64,000 bases of DNA, taken from assembly GCF_008365275.1 (NCBI RefSeq), contig NZ_CP043504.1, positions 1,984,001 through 2,048,000 on the forward strand, given 5' to 3'. Shown here piece after piece: positions 15,469 through 25,100 of the stretch. Position numbers and translations under genes: made by a program. The notes beneath the pieces are model-generated. The model worked only from the letters and a program-made list of their open reading frames with translations. It was not told the DNA's origin and made no database searches. Source of the DNA: Protaetiibacter larvae (GTDB taxonomy: Bacteria; Actinomycetota; Actinomycetes; Actinomycetales; Microbacteriaceae). Positions within the stretch are counted from its first letter, which is position 1. Each line of letters opens with the position of its first letter.

Positions 15469-18400
15469 TCAGTCTAGAAGCGCGTCCGCACGCTGTTCGG
15501 CCTGATCGATGGGCCGCTCCTGGCGCCGGATCGCGGGGATGCCGCCGAGCAGCGGCAGGATCACGCCCAGCGCGAGCGCCACGAGCACGCCCAGGTCGGT
15601 GTGCGCGAGCGGGTCGTCCGCGCCGATGCCCACGAGACCGAAGAGGTAGCCCTGCCAGTCGAAGCCCGCGAGCTCCGCGCTCGTGAAGCCGAAGCCGACC
15701 GCGGAGATGACGACGAGCCCGATCAGGTTGACCCACCGCACGGCCGGGTAGACGCCTCCCGGGGCGAGCAGCGACGGGGCGTGGAACCGGCGCAGGCGGA
15801 TCATCATCTCGCTCGCGAAGATTCCCACCCAGGCGGCGACGGGCACCGCGAGTGTCGTGGAGACGTCGCGCAGGATGTCGCGGGTGTCCGCCCCGAGAGC
15901 GAGGAGGCCCCCGCCGATCGCGGCGACCAGCAGCGCGGCCATGAGGGTGGCGGCGGGGCGCGAGGTGCGCACCCCCGTTGCGACGAGGGCGAGCCCGCCC
16001 GAGTAGACGGTCACGATCGCCGCCGAGACCAGGCCGAACGCCGAGGCCGCGAGCACCGGCAGGGCGAACCAGCTCGGCACGAGCGTCAGCAGGGTGACGA
16101 GCGGATCGCTCGCGAGGCCGTCGGCGAGCTCCGGGTCGGACGCCGCGAGCACGGCGCCCCAGCCGAGGATGAGGAGTGTCGGGACGATGACCCCGAAGCT
16201 GCCCCACAGCATGTTCGCAGCCCCCGAGCCTCCCGGGCGCTGGTAGCGGGCGAGGTCGGAGCTCGACTGCGCCCAGGCGAGACCGACGACGCTGAAGACC
16301 ACCACGATGCCGCCGATCGCGAGCGCCCAGGGGCCGTCATCGGTGCGCAGCGCTGCTGCGAAGTCGACGTGACCTGCGGTGAGCACGACCGTCGCGATCA
16401 CCAGCAGGATCGACAGGATGCCGAGCACCCGCTGGATCCGGTGCAGGAGGCCGTAGCCGAAGACGGCGACCACCCCCGTGACGATCACGCCGATCGCGAG
16501 GGCGACGATCGCCCACACGGGTGCCCCGAGTCCGGCGTCGAGCCCGGAGGAGGCCAGGAGCGAGGCCGTGGTCGCGGCGAGCAGCCAGATCATGACGCCG
16601 CCCCAGAGCGCGCGCCCGAGCACCGCGAGGATCGCCGGCAGCAGGTTGCCCTGCAGACCGAAGCTCGCCCGCGAGACGACGAGGGTCGGCTGACCGCTCC
16701 ACTTGCCGGCGAGCGTGCCGAGACCGAGCGGCAGGGCCGAGACGGCCACGCCCGCGACGATCGCGACGAGCGCCTGGCGCAGGCTCAGCCCGAAGCCGAA
16801 GATCGAGGCCCCGACGGCGACCATCACGATCGACGAGTTGGCGGCGAACCAGAGCCAGAACATCCGCGCGGCGTGTCCGGCGCGTCGCTCGAGCGGGGTG
16901 GGTTCGGCGGCGGCCGCCTCGACCTCCCCGGGTGACGGATCGCGGGCCGCGTCGGGGTCGTCGCCGATCGGGACCGGTTCGACGGCGACCTCGGCGACGC
17001 TGCTCGTGACGGTCACGGGGGCGAGCGAGGAGTCCGCCGGCACCGCCCCGGCCCCCGGATGCGCGAGGTCGTCGATGCCGTCGGTCTCGGCGTCCCCGGG
17101 CGGCGGGGCCACGAGCGCGTCGAAGGAGACCGGGGCAGCCGTCGGCGGGGCGGCCGGCGGTGCCGCGAAGGGCAGCACGTCGACGTCGGGCGGCGGGGCG
17201 TCGAGGAAGGTCGCCGGGGGCACCTCGATCGCGGTCACCCCGGTCGGGGGCGGCAGCCGGGTCACATCGACGGGACCGTCCGGGCCGTCCACGGTCGTGA
17301 GCGGAGGAGGAACGACGGGGGCGCTGAACGTCGGCACCGGGGTCGGCGTCAAGGTCGACGGATCGAGGGGGGCCGCTTGGGGTGCAGGCGGCTCGACGAG
17401 CGGAGGCGGCTCGAACGACGGCGGCGGCGCGGCGAGCCAGAGGCGCTCGTCCGATTCGAGGCCCCCGTCGAGCGTCGACGGCGTGGCGCCTTCACGTTCC
17501 GGGTCGGGGGCGGGTGTCCATCCGGGAAGGGGCGACTCGGGCACGTACGGCGCGGCGTACTCGTTCGGGTCGACGATGGGCGGGGGGAACGACGCGAGAT
17601 CGGGCTCGGCGTCGGTGAACACGGGTTGCACGTACCCGGACTCGTCGTAGGCCGGCTGCTCGTAGACCGGCTGCTCGTAGACCGGCTGCTCGTAGACCGG
17701 CTGCTCGTAGACCGGCTGTTCGTACACGGGCTGCTCATAGACCGGCTGCTCGTACCCCGGCTGCTCGTACACGGGCTCCGGGTGGCTCGGGGGCGGGACG
17801 ATCGGCGCGAATGCGGGAGGCGTCTCGGGGAACACGGCGCTCACCCCGGCGGGGGGCTCGGGCGCCTCCTCGACCACCGGCAACCCCTGCCGGCGGCGCA
17901 ACTCGTTCTCGAGCAGCAGGATCGCGTCGAGGGTGGAGCCCGCCGCGGCCTCCTGCTCCACGGTGCGTCCGAGCTCGGCGTCGTCCGGCACGGCAGCGTC
18001 CTGCGCGACCGGCTCCGGCGCGATCGGCTCCGACACGAACGGCGGCGCCACGACCGGCTCGGGCACGAACGGCTGCGCCCCGACCGGTTCGGGCACGACC
18101 GGCTCGGGCACGAATGCCGGGACCGACGGCGATTCGATCGTCGGCGGCTCGGGATCCGCGGCGATCGCGTCCGGCGCGACGTACTCGGGCGGCGCCACCG
18201 GGGGCGGGATCGGCACGGGGGGAAGCTGCACGGGCGGTGCCTCGGCCGCCGGACCCTGCGCGGACGCCACCTCCTCCTCGACCGGCGGAGGCACGTCGAG
18301 CTGCAGCTCTGCGGGGTCGGGCTGGAAGACGGGATCCGAGTTGAGCACCGGCAAGGTGATCGGCCCGGTGTACATCGCGGTCTGGGCCGCGAGCGCGCTG

Positions 18401-18552
18401 GCGAGCTCGTCGTCGCTGACGATGTCGCCCCCGTAGGGAGGGGGGTACGGCGGCGGGTAGGCAGCAGGCTGCTGCGCACCCGACTGTCCGACCGCGGCGT
18501 CGGGATCGTCGTCGTGCGGTCGTCCGGAACTGCTCGGCGGCACGTCCGTCAT
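15469..18552 (-). CDS. NCS1-type permease with long Pro-rich N-terminal region
   Basis: A 1027-residue protein. The first 560 or so residues are low-complexity, rich in Pro, Val, Glu and Ala, with a run of eight YEQP pentapeptides at about residues 260-300. The C-terminal 460 residues are a membrane domain starting PLERRAGHAARMFWLWFAAN, with about twelve hydrophobic helices and the features of nucleobase:cation symporter-1 proteins (GLSLRQALVAIVAG, LVVSRASFGLQGN). NCS1 proteins import cytosine, purines, hydantoins or thiamine-type compounds; the substrate cannot be told. The N-terminus has no signal peptide and should face the cytoplasm. The stop codon region doubles as the nif3 promoter. ATG 18552 is leaderless. 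Confidence 0.85.
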   Translation of the reverse strand: MTDVPPSSSGRPHDDDPDAAVGQSGAQQPAAYPPPYPPPYGGDIVSDDELASALAAQTAMYTGPITLPVLNSDPVFQPDPAELQLDVPPPVEEEVASAQGPAAEAPPVQLPPVPIPPPVAPPEYVAPDAIAADPEPPTIESPSVPAFVPEPVVPEPVGAQPFVPEPVVAPPFVSEPIAPEPVAQDAAVPDDAELGRTVEQEAAAGSTLDAILLLENELRRRQGLPVVEEAPEPPAGVSAVFPETPPAFAPIVPPPSHPEPVYEQPGYEQPVYEQPVYEQPVYEQPVYEQPVYEQPVYEQPAYDESGYVQPVFTDAEPDLASFPPPIVDPNEYAAPYVPESPLPGWTPAPDPEREGATPSTLDGGLESDERLWLAAPPPSFEPPPLVEPPAPQAAPLDPSTLTPTPVPTFSAPVVPPPLTTVDGPDGPVDVTRLPPPTGVTAIEVPPATFLDAPPPDVDVLPFAAPPAAPPTAAPVSFDALVAPPPGDAETDGIDDLAHPGAGAVPADSSLAPVTVTSSVAEVAVEPVPIGDDPDAARDPSPGEVEAAAAEPTPLERRAGHAARMFWLWFAANSSIVMVAVGASIFGFGLSLRQALVAIVAGVAVSALPLGLGTLAGKWSGQPTLVVSRASFGLQGNLLPAILAVLGRALWGGVMIWLLAATTASLLASSGLDAGLGAPVWAIVALAIGVIVTGVVAVFGYGLLHRIQRVLGILSILLVIATVVLTAGHVDFAAALRTDDGPWALAIGGIVVVFSVVGLAWAQSSSDLARYQRPGGSGAANMLWGSFGVIVPTLLILGWGAVLAASDPELADGLASDPLVTLLTLVPSWFALPVLAASAFGLVSAAIVTVYSGGLALVATGVRTSRPAATLMAALLVAAIGGGLLALGADTRDILRDVSTTLAVPVAAWVGIFASEMMIRLRRFHAPSLLAPGGVYPAVRWVNLIGLVVISAVGFGFTSAELAGFDWQGYLFGLVGIGADDPLAHTDLGVLVALALGVILPLLGGIPAIRRQERPIDQAEQRADALLD
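15471..15476 (-). promoter_or_regulatory. Leaderless -10 box for nif3
   Basis: On the minus strand TAGACT is followed by six bases and GTG 15464. It overlaps the final codons and stop of the upstream permease gene. Confidence 0.5.
17654..17773 (-). repeat. Eight tandem 15-bp units encoding YEQPV
   Basis: Eight consecutive 15-base units encode Tyr-Glu-Gln-Pro-(Val/Gly/Ala) within the permease N-terminal region. Four adjacent units are identical, whereas the others differ at third positions, which points to both recent slippage and older divergence. The period is a multiple of three, so copy-number changes keep the reading frame. Confidence 0.9.
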
Positions 18553-18559
18553 GGCTCGG

Positions 18560-18586
18560 AGTCTAGGGGTGCTCGTGTCCGGACAC
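18560..18586 (-). promoter_or_regulatory. Permease promoter with 12-bp palindrome
   Basis: On the minus strand TAGACT (18565-18560) is followed by seven bases and ATG 18552, a leaderless arrangement. Nine bases upstream lies the perfect palindrome GTGTCCGGACAC (18575-18586), in the -35 region, where a repressor or activator could bind. The regulator is unknown. Confidence 0.45.
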
Positions 18587-18594
18587 GCGGAGGA

Positions 18595-18620
18595 CGAGCC
18601 GACACATCGAGGACGGCTCG
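18595..18620 (-). terminator. Hairpin downstream of oxidoreductase pseudogene
   Basis: The inverted repeat CGAGCCG/CGGCTCG with a 12-base loop lies just past the stop of the upstream gene on the minus strand. It is weak, with no U-tract. Confidence 0.4.
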
Positions 18621-18627
18621 GAGGGGT

Positions 18628-19625
18628 TCAGGGCATCCGCAGCACGGCCTTGCGGCCCGAGAGGCCGCGGTCGGCCGCCCGCAGCGCCGTCGCGAAGTCG
18701 GCGAAGGGGTGAAGCTCCGGCTCCACCGGGCGCAGCTCCCCGCGGGCGACGCGCTCGAGCAGCTCGCCCAGCTGCGCGCGGTAGCGGCCGTGGTCGCCGC
18801 GGATGGACGCCGGCGTCGCCGCCAGGCGCTCGCGGGGCGGGATCCCGTGGTGCAGCAGGGTGCGGATCGAGCCGCGCAGCGTCGCCCCCTTCTGGTGCCC
18901 GCGCCGCCCCGCGTAGGAGATGCGCACGATCCGTCCGCGGTCGCTCAGCAATCGGCCGAGTGCCCGGTCGCCCGTGTGATCGATGACGCCGTCGACGGGA
19001 CCGAACTCCTCGCGTACCCGCTCGCGCCAGCTCGCATCCCGGTAGTCGACGAGGTGCACCGCGAGGGGCTCGATCGCGGCGGTGCGCTGCGACGCGGTGC
19101 CCGCGACCCGCAGGCCGGCAGGCAGCGCGAGCTGCGCCGCGAGCAGCCCGACGGCGCCCGTCACGCCCTGCACGAGCACGCTGCGGGCATCCGGACGCAA
19201 GCAGGAGAGCGCGAGTCGCGCCGTCATGAGGTCGAGCGGCAGCGCCGCGGCGAGCGACGAGTCCAACCCGTCGGGCACGGCGACCAGCAACGAGCCGGGC
19301 AGCACGACGATGCTCGCGTGGGCGCCCATGTCGGGCACCACGGCGGCCACGCGCTGCCCCACCGCGAGACCCTGCCGGGTGGCGTCGGCGTCGAGCGACT
19401 CGAGCACGCCCACGACGTCGTAGCCCGTGATGAAACCGCGGAAGGGGTGCAGAAGGTAGTCGCCCGCCAGGCCATGGCGTCCGTCGAGCCCACCGAGGCG
19501 TGGGTCACCCGCACCCGGCACGCGCCGACGGGCACGGCCTCCTCGCTCAGCGCGGCGGAGTCGACGCCGAAACGCTGCACGCGGGCAACGGTGCGGAGGG
19601 GGCGCGGTACGGCGGAACCCGTCAC
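18628..19625 (-). pseudogene. MDR-type zinc-free oxidoreductase, frameshifted
   Basis: A quinone oxidoreductase/alcohol-dehydrogenase-like (MDR) gene split by one frameshift. The N-terminal frame starts at GTG 19625 and runs RVQRFGVDSAALSEEAVP ... THASVGSTDAMAWR. The C-terminal frame continues GDYLLHPFRGFITGYDVVG ... QGVTGAVGLLAAQLA (NADPH-binding) to the stop at 18628. Adding one G to the CGGGCG run near 19462-19466 joins them as AMAWRGDYLLHP, giving 332 residues, the normal family length. Either the gene has lost one base of a G-run or this is a sequencing error. The rest of the frame is undamaged, so the event is recent or technical. Zinc ligands of true alcohol dehydrogenases are absent. 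Confidence 0.8.
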
Positions 19626-19681
19626 AGCGACGAGGCTATCCGCCGCCTTCCCGGAGCGCGATCGATCGATCGAGACGACTG

Positions 19682-19754
19682 TGGGCCCTGAGGGACTCGA
19701 ACCCCCGACATCCTCGGTGTAAACGAGGCGCTCTTCCAGCTGAGCTAAGAGCCC
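19682..19754 (-). tRNA. tRNA-Val (anticodon TAC)
   Basis: A 73-base cloverleaf on the minus strand: acceptor GGGCTCT pairs with AGGGCCC (one G-U), D-arm GCTC...GAGC, anticodon stem CCTCG/CGAGG around loop TTTACAC, and T-loop TTCGAGT. The anticodon TAC reads valine codons. The 3' CCA is not encoded. Confidence 0.95.
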
Positions 19755-19782
19755 GGACTCCCCGATCGTAGCCGCCCGGTCG

Positions 19783-19788
19783 TAGGCT
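19783..19788 (+). promoter_or_regulatory. Leaderless -10 box for 19795 gene
   Basis: TAGGCT is followed by six bases and GTG 19795. It lies just upstream of the divergent tRNA-Val. Confidence 0.45.
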
Positions 19789-19794
19789 CCACGC

Positions 19795-20487
19795 GTGGCG
19801 ACCACCGAGTTCCGTTCCCGCGCCGAGCATCGCTGGCCCGTCGTGGTCGCCATCGCGGTGGCGATCGCGCTGTACCTCGCGGTGCCGGCGGACTACCTGC
19901 CGTGGCTGCGTTTCGTCGTCGCGGGACTGGCCATCGCGATCCTGATCGCCCTCGTGGTCTTGAACCCCCATCGGCTCAATCGCGAGGAGCGCTGGTCGCG
20001 CCGGGCGGGGGTCGCGCTCGCGATCCTGCTGCTGCTCGCGAACCAGGTGGCGATCGTGCAGCTCATCGTCGCGCTGCTCGAGGCGGATGCGCCCGACGCC
20101 CGCGGCATCCTGCTGGTCGCCGTGCAGGTCTGGGTGACGAACATCATCGTCTACGCGATCGTCTACTGGGAGCTCGATCGCGGGGGGCCGGTGGTCAGAC
20201 GCCGCGAGCCGCGCGACCAGCTGCCCCCGGCGAGCTTCGCCTTCCCGCAGGATGCCAACCACGACGCGGTCGCGGAGGTCGCCTCCGGCTCCTCCCGCAC
20301 GGCCGACTGGATGCCGTCCTTCTTCGACTACGTGTACGTCTCGGCGACGAACTCGATGGCGTTCAGCCCGACCGACACCATGCCGCTCACCACGCTCGCG
20401 AAGGCGATCATGCTCGTGCAGTCCGTGACCGGTTTCGCCATCCTGGCGCTCGTCATCGCGCGCGTCGTCAACGTCATCGGCGGCTGA
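19795..20487 (+). CDS. DUF1345-like membrane protein with pore-like motif
   Basis: A 230-residue protein with about five hydrophobic helices: two near the N-terminus (VVVAIAVAIALYLAV, FVVAGLAIAILIALVVL), one at about 65-85, one at 105-125, a polar cytoplasmic or external loop (135-165), then FFDYVYVSATNSMAFSPTDT followed by a last helix (AIMLVQSVTGFAILALVIA). The TNSMAFSPTDTMPLT segment between two helices resembles the re-entrant region of DUF1345 and two-helix channel proteins, so transport of an ion is possible but unproven. GTG 19795 appears leaderless. The gene converges on the peroxiredoxin gene with a 14-base gap. Confidence 0.65.
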   Translation: MATTEFRSRAEHRWPVVVAIAVAIALYLAVPADYLPWLRFVVAGLAIAILIALVVLNPHRLNREERWSRRAGVALAILLLLANQVAIVQLIVALLEADAPDARGILLVAVQVWVTNIIVYAIVYWELDRGGPVVRRREPRDQLPPASFAFPQDANHDAVAEVASGSSRTADWMPSFFDYVYVSATNSMAFSPTDTMPLTTLAKAIMLVQSVTGFAILALVIARVVNVIGG

Positions 20488-20501
20488 CCGCCGGGCGCGG
20501 T

Positions 20502-20975
20502 TCAGACCGCGATCGGCAGCACCTCGTCGAGCGCCGCGCGGTACTCCTCCACCGAGCGCGCCTGACCGGGGGCGGTGATGAAGGAGGCACGGATGATGCC
20601 CTTCGCGTCGATCACGAACGTCGCGCGGTTCGCGAAGCCCTTCTCCTCGAGGAAGACCCCGTACTCCTTCGCGACGGCGCCGTGCGGCCAGAAGTCGGCC
20701 AGCAGGGTGAAGTCGTAGCCCTCCTGCTCGGCCCAGGCGCGCAGCGTCGCCTTCGAGTCGACCGAGATGCCGATGAGCTCGACCCCGTGCTCCTGGAACA
20801 GCGCGAGGTTGTCACGCAGCGCGCACAGCTCCCCTGTGCAGGTGCTCGAGAAGGCGAGCGGGAAGAAGACGAGGGCAACGGGCTTGCGCCCGCGGAAGTC
20901 GCTCAGCCGGATGTGCTCGCCGAACTGATTCGCGAGGTCGAAATCGGGAGCCTGTGTGTCGTTCTCCAAAGCCAC
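20502..20975 (-). CDS. AhpE-type peroxiredoxin
   Basis: A 157-residue thiol peroxidase that reduces hydroperoxides and peroxynitrite. The thioredoxin fold carries the peroxidatic site FFPLAFSSTCTGELC with Cys46, and a second cysteine, Cys51, five residues on. The SDFWPHGAVAKEYGVF and GFANRATFVIDAKGIIR segments closely match Mycobacterium tuberculosis AhpE, which has only the first cysteine of this pair. Cys51 might serve as a resolving thiol; that is inference. GTG 20975 follows TATGAT with eight bases between, possibly a leaderless transcript. It is divergent from aceE. Confidence 0.92.
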   Translation of the reverse strand: MALENDTQAPDFDLANQFGEHIRLSDFRGRKPVALVFFPLAFSSTCTGELCALRDNLALFQEHGVELIGISVDSKATLRAWAEQEGYDFTLLADFWPHGAVAKEYGVFLEEKGFANRATFVIDAKGIIRASFITAPGQARSVEEYRAALDEVLPIAV

Positions 20976-21096
20976 GAGGAGCGATCATACGCCGGGAGGC
21001 CCCACATCGCTCGGTGGCTTCGCGCGCGGTGAGAATCGCACCCGCGCGCGGAACTAGACTCGTCCACGGCCAGACACGATCAGGAAGAGGTCAAGG

Positions 21097-23823
21097 GTGA
21101 CGGTGAACGACCAGGATCCGTACTCGGTGAACAACACCGATCAGGACCCGGAGGAGACCGCCGAATGGCAGGAGTCCCTCGACGCGCTCGTCGCGGAGAA
21201 GGGGCACGCTCGCGGACGCGAGGTCGTGCTGAGCCTGCTCAAGCGGTCCAAGGAGCTGCACCTGGGTGTGCCCATGGTGCCGACCACCGACTACATCAAC
21301 ACCATCGCACCCGAGAACGAGCCCGCGTTCCCCGGTGACGAGGAGCTCGAGCGCCAGTATCGCCGGTGGATCCGCTGGAACGCCGCGATCACCGTGCACC
21401 GCGCCCAGCGGCCCGGCATCGCGGTCGGCGGCCACATCTCGACCTACGCCTCGAGCGCGTCGCTCTACGAGGTCGGCCACAACTGGTTCTTCCGCGGTCA
21501 GGACCACCCCTCGGGCGGCGACCAGATCTTCTACCAGGGTCACGCCTCCCCCGGCATGTACGCGCGCGCCTTCCTCGAGGGGCGTCTGTCGGAGAACGAC
21601 CTCGACGGGTTCCGCCAGGAGAAGTCCCGCGCACCGCACGGGCTCTCCTCCTACCCGCACCCGCGTCTCATGCCCGAGTTCTGGCAGTTCCCGACCGTGT
21701 CGATGGGGCTCGGCCCGATCAACGCCATCTGGCAGGCGCAGAACAACAAGTACCTCACCAACCGCGGCATCGTGGATCGCGGCGACAGCCGCGTCTGGGC
21801 GTTCCTCGGCGACGGCGAGATGGACGAGGTCGAGAGCCGTGGCGCCCTCCAGTGGGCCGCGAACGAGAAGCTCGACAACCTGACCTTCGTCGTCAACTGC
21901 AACCTGCAGCGGCTCGACGGCCCGGTGCGCGGCAACGGCAAGATCATCCAGGAGCTCGAGAGCTTCTTCCGCGGGGCCGGCTGGAACGTCATCAAGGTCG
22001 TCTGGGGCCGCGAGTGGGACGACCTGCTCGCGCGCGACACCACGGGTGCGCTCGTGAACCTCATGAACGTCACCCCCGACGGCGACTACCAGACCTACAA
22101 GACCGAGAACGGCGCCTACGTGCGCGAGAACTTCTTCGGCCGCGACCCCGAGGCGCTCAAGCTCGTCGAGGGCTACAGCGACGACGACGTCTGGAACCTC
22201 AAGCGCGGCGGCCACGACTACCGCAAGGTCTACGCGGCCTTCAAGGCGGCCGTCGAGCACGAGGGCCAGCCGACCGTCATCCTCGCGAAGACCATCAAGG
22301 GCTACGGCCTCGGCAAGAGCTTCGAGGGCCGCAACGCGACCCACCAGATGAAGAAGCTCACCCTCGACAACCTCAAGCAGTTCCGCGACGAGCTGCGCAT
22401 CCCGATCACGGACGCCCAGCTCGAAGAGAACCCCTACCAGCCGCCGTACTTCCACCCCGGACAGGACGACCCGGCCGTGCAGTACCTGCAGGAGCGTCGC
22501 CGCGAGCTCGGCGGCTACCTGCCCGAGCGCCGCACCGCGCACGTCGCGCTGCAGCTGCCGGAGGACTCGGCGTACGAGATCGCCAAGAAGGGCTCCGGAA
22601 AGCAGGAGGTCGCCACCACGATGGCGTTCGCCCGCCTGCTCAAGGACCTGCTGCGCTCGCCCGACTTCGGGCACCGGATCGTGCCGATCATCCCGGACGA
22701 GGCGCGCACCTTCGGCATGGACGCCTACTTCCCGACGGCCAAGATCTACAACCCGAACGGCCAGCACTACACCTCGGTCGACCGCGACCTGCTGCTCGCC
22801 TACAAGGAGAGCCCCCAGGGGCAGATCGTGCACGTGGGCATCAACGAGGCGGGTGCCTTCGCGGCGTTCACCGCGATCGGCACCGCGTACTCGACGCACG
22901 GCCAGCCGCTCATCCCGGTCTACGTGTTCTACTCGATGTTCGGCTTCCAGCGCACCGGGGATGCCATGTGGGCCGCGGGCGACCAGATGGCGCGCGGTTT
23001 CATCATCGGCGCCACCGCCGGCCGCACCACGCTCACCGGCGAAGGCCTGCAGCATGCCGACGGTCATTCGCCGCTGCTCGCGTCCACCAACCCGGCGGTT
23101 GTCAGCTACGACCCGGCCTACGGCTACGAGATCGGCCACATCGTGAAGGCGGGCCTCGACCGCATGTACGGCGGCAGCCACCCGGACCCGAACGTCATGT
23201 ACTACCTGACGGTCTACAACGAGCCGATCGTGCAGCCGGCCGAGCCGGACGGGCTCGACGTGGACGGCGTGCTCAAGGGCATCTACAAGCTCAAGGACGC
23301 CACCATCCGCGGCCCGAAGGCCCAGCTGCTCGCCTCCGGCGTCTCCGTGCCGTGGGCGCTCGAGGCGCAGGAGCTGCTCGCCCGCGACTGGGGCGTGGCA
23401 GCGGACGTCTGGAGCGTCACCTCGTGGAGCGAGTTGCGCCGCGACGGCATCGCCGCCGACGAGCACAACTTCCTCAACCCGACGAAGCAGCCGCAGGTGC
23501 CGTACGTGTGGCACAAGCTGAGCGGCGCCGAGGGTCCGTTCCTCGCGGTCACCGACTACATGCACGCCGTTCCCGACCAGATCCGCGCCTGGGTGCCCGG
23601 CGAGTTCGCGACCCTCGGGGCCGACGGCTTCGGCTTCAGCGACACGCGCCCCGCCGCCCGCCGCTTCTTCAAGATCGACGGGCCGTCGGTGGTCGTGCGC
23701 ACCCTGCAGTCGCTCGCGCGCCGCGGCCAGGTCGACCCGGCGTACGTGCTGCAGGCGATCGACAAGTACAAGCTGCACGACGTGACCGCGGGAACCACGG
23801 GCTCGGCGGGCGGCGAGAGCTAA
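21097..23823 (+). CDS. aceE: Pyruvate dehydrogenase E1 component, homodimeric
   Basis: A 908-residue thiamine diphosphate enzyme that decarboxylates pyruvate and passes the acetyl group to the lipoyl domains of E2. It is the single-chain type used by actinomycetes and gamma-proteobacteria. The N-terminal module has [34 protein letters not shown] and the TPP/Mg site [16 protein letters not shown] (Asp239). The middle region carries [19 protein letters not shown] and [11 protein letters not shown]; the C-terminal part has [20 protein letters not shown] and [16 protein letters not shown] 21097 is preceded by AGGAAGAGG six bases upstream. A TAGACT at 21055-21060 is a plausible -10. E2 and E3 genes are not in the window. 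Confidence 0.97.
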   Translation: MTVNDQDPYSVNNTDQDPEETAEWQESLDALVAEKGHARGREVVLSLLKRSKELHLGVPMVPTTDYINTIAPENEPAFPGDEELERQYRRWIRWNAAITVHRAQRPGIAVGGHISTYASSASLYEVGHNWFFRGQDHPSGGDQIFYQGHASPGMYARAFLEGRLSENDLDGFRQEKSRAPHGLSSYPHPRLMPEFWQFPTVSMGLGPINAIWQAQNNKYLTNRGIVDRGDSRVWAFLGDGEMDEVESRGALQWAANEKLDNLTFVVNCNLQRLDGPVRGNGKIIQELESFFRGAGWNVIKVVWGREWDDLLARDTTGALVNLMNVTPDGDYQTYKTENGAYVRENFFGRDPEALKLVEGYSDDDVWNLKRGGHDYRKVYAAFKAAVEHEGQPTVILAKTIKGYGLGKSFEGRNATHQMKKLTLDNLKQFRDELRIPITDAQLEENPYQPPYFHPGQDDPAVQYLQERRRELGGYLPERRTAHVALQLPEDSAYEIAKKGSGKQEVATTMAFARLLKDLLRSPDFGHRIVPIIPDEARTFGMDAYFPTAKIYNPNGQHYTSVDRDLLLAYKESPQGQIVHVGINEAGAFAAFTAIGTAYSTHGQPLIPVYVFYSMFGFQRTGDAMWAAGDQMARGFIIGATAGRTTLTGEGLQHADGHSPLLASTNPAVVSYDPAYGYEIGHIVKAGLDRMYGGSHPDPNVMYYLTVYNEPIVQPAEPDGLDVDGVLKGIYKLKDATIRGPKAQLLASGVSVPWALEAQELLARDWGVAADVWSVTSWSELRRDGIAADEHNFLNPTKQPQVPYVWHKLSGAEGPFLAVTDYMHAVPDQIRAWVPGEFATLGADGFGFSDTRPAARRFFKIDGPSVVVRTLQSLARRGQVDPAYVLQAIDKYKLHDVTAGTTGSAGGES

Positions 23824-23837
23824 GGGCGCATCCGCCC

Positions 23838-25016
23838 GTGCCGGAGAAGACGAAAGCCCAGACGCTCAGCTGGCTGCGGACGCTGTCGGGCGAGTTGGCC
23901 ACGAGCACGCTCAAGCGGCTCGACGACACCCTCCCGTGGTATCGCGAGATGCCGCCCGGGCGGCGCAGCGCGGTCGGCCTCGTCGCGCAGGCGGGCATCA
24001 CCTCGTTCATCTCCTGGTACGACGACCCCAGCTCGACGCCGTGGATCGCGGCCGACGTGTTCGGCGCGGCGCCGCGCGAGCTGCTGCGGTCCGTGAGCCT
24101 GCAGCAGACCCTGCAGCTCATCCGGGTGACGGTCGAGGTGGTCGAGGAGCGCGTGAAGAGCGCGGGAGACGAGCTGCGCGAGGCGATCCTGCTGTACTCC
24201 CGCGAGATCGCCTTCGCGGCCGCCGACGTGTACGCGCGCGCCGCCGAGGCCCGCGGGCTCTGGGATGCCCGGCTCGAAGCGCTCGTCGTGGACTCGATCC
24301 TCACGGGCGAGTACGACAGCGAACTCCCCAGTCGGGTCGCCGCCCTCGGCTGGAACGGCCACGGTGCCGTCTCGGTGCTCGTCGGCACGGCGCCGCGCAT
24401 GCTCGACGTCGACCAGCTGCGACGCACCGCGCGGCACCTCGACGCCGACGTCCTCATCGGCGTGCAGGGCTCGCGCCTCGTGCTCGTGATCGGGCGCGTC
24501 GACCAGGCGGAGGGCAGCGAGGCGCGCGAACCTCTCGCGTTCATCGAGATCGCGCGACAGCTCGAGCCGGGGTTCGGCCCCGGTCACCTCGTGCTCGGCC
24601 ACGAGGTGCCCTCGCTCGTGGACGCCGCCCGCAGCGCCAAGGCCGCCCTCGCCGGCTTCGCGGTCGCGAAGGCCTGGCGGAACGCGCCGCGACCGACCCT
24701 CGCCGACGAGCTGCTGCCGGAGCGCGCCCTCGCCGGCGACCCGCTCGCGCGCGCCACGCTCATCAACCGCGTCTACAAGCCGCTGCAGAACCACTCGACC
24801 GAACTGCTGCAGACCCTCTGGGCGTACCTCGACAACGGCCGCTCGCTCGAGGCGACCGCGCGCGAGCTGTTCGTGCACCCCAACACCGTCCGCTACCGCC
24901 TCAAACGCATCACCGAGGTGATCGGCTGGGACGCCACCGGGGCGCGCGAGGCCCTCATCCTGCAGACAGCGCTCATCATCGGCTCGATCGCCGACACGGG
25001 GCGCAAGCACGACTGA
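23838..25016 (+). CDS. fasR: FasR-like PucR-family regulator of fatty acid synthesis
   Basis: A 392-residue transcription factor. The N-terminal two-thirds has the GGDEF-like/CdaR-type regulatory fold of PucR proteins (RSAVGLVAQAGITSFISWY, EREL-type linkers). The C-terminus ends in the PucR helix-turn-helix LLQTLWAYLDNGRSLEATAR ... LFVHPNTVRYRLKRITEVIG. Its position immediately before fabD matches FasR (SCO2386) of Streptomyces coelicolor, which activates the fabD-fabH-acpP-fabF operon. GTG 23838 lies 14 bases after the aceE stop and directly after a small GGGCG/CGCCC hairpin, so it may be co-transcribed with aceE at reduced level. That would tie acetyl-CoA supply to lipid synthesis; the link is inferred. 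Confidence 0.88.
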   Translation: MPEKTKAQTLSWLRTLSGELATSTLKRLDDTLPWYREMPPGRRSAVGLVAQAGITSFISWYDDPSSTPWIAADVFGAAPRELLRSVSLQQTLQLIRVTVEVVEERVKSAGDELREAILLYSREIAFAAADVYARAAEARGLWDARLEALVVDSILTGEYDSELPSRVAALGWNGHGAVSVLVGTAPRMLDVDQLRRTARHLDADVLIGVQGSRLVLVIGRVDQAEGSEAREPLAFIEIARQLEPGFGPGHLVLGHEVPSLVDAARSAKAALAGFAVAKAWRNAPRPTLADELLPERALAGDPLARATLINRVYKPLQNHSTELLQTLWAYLDNGRSLEATARELFVHPNTVRYRLKRITEVIGWDATGAREALILQTALIIGSIADTGRKHD

Positions 25017-25038
25017 CCTTGTAGGCCTCCGCCAAGGT
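25016..25038 (+). promoter_or_regulatory. Inverted repeat between fasR and fabD
   Basis: A perfect inverted repeat ACCTTG-n11-CAAGGT starts at the fasR stop codon and lies about 63 bases before the fabD start. It is a candidate FasR operator or a weak fasR terminator. The arms are too short to decide. Confidence 0.35.
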
Positions 25039-25100
25039 CTTCACGGATATCTCGTGCGCGACATGCCGCGTACGGCACGGCGTGTTGGCAGGATGGACGG

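Noticed and set aside
17654-17773. CRISPR array
   Set aside because: The repeats are contiguous 15-base coding units without unique spacers and lie inside an open reading frame.
21091-23778. An 895-codon frame antisense to aceE
   Set aside because: It mirrors the third-position GC bias of aceE and shows no recognisable motif. The plus strand is an unmistakable AceE.
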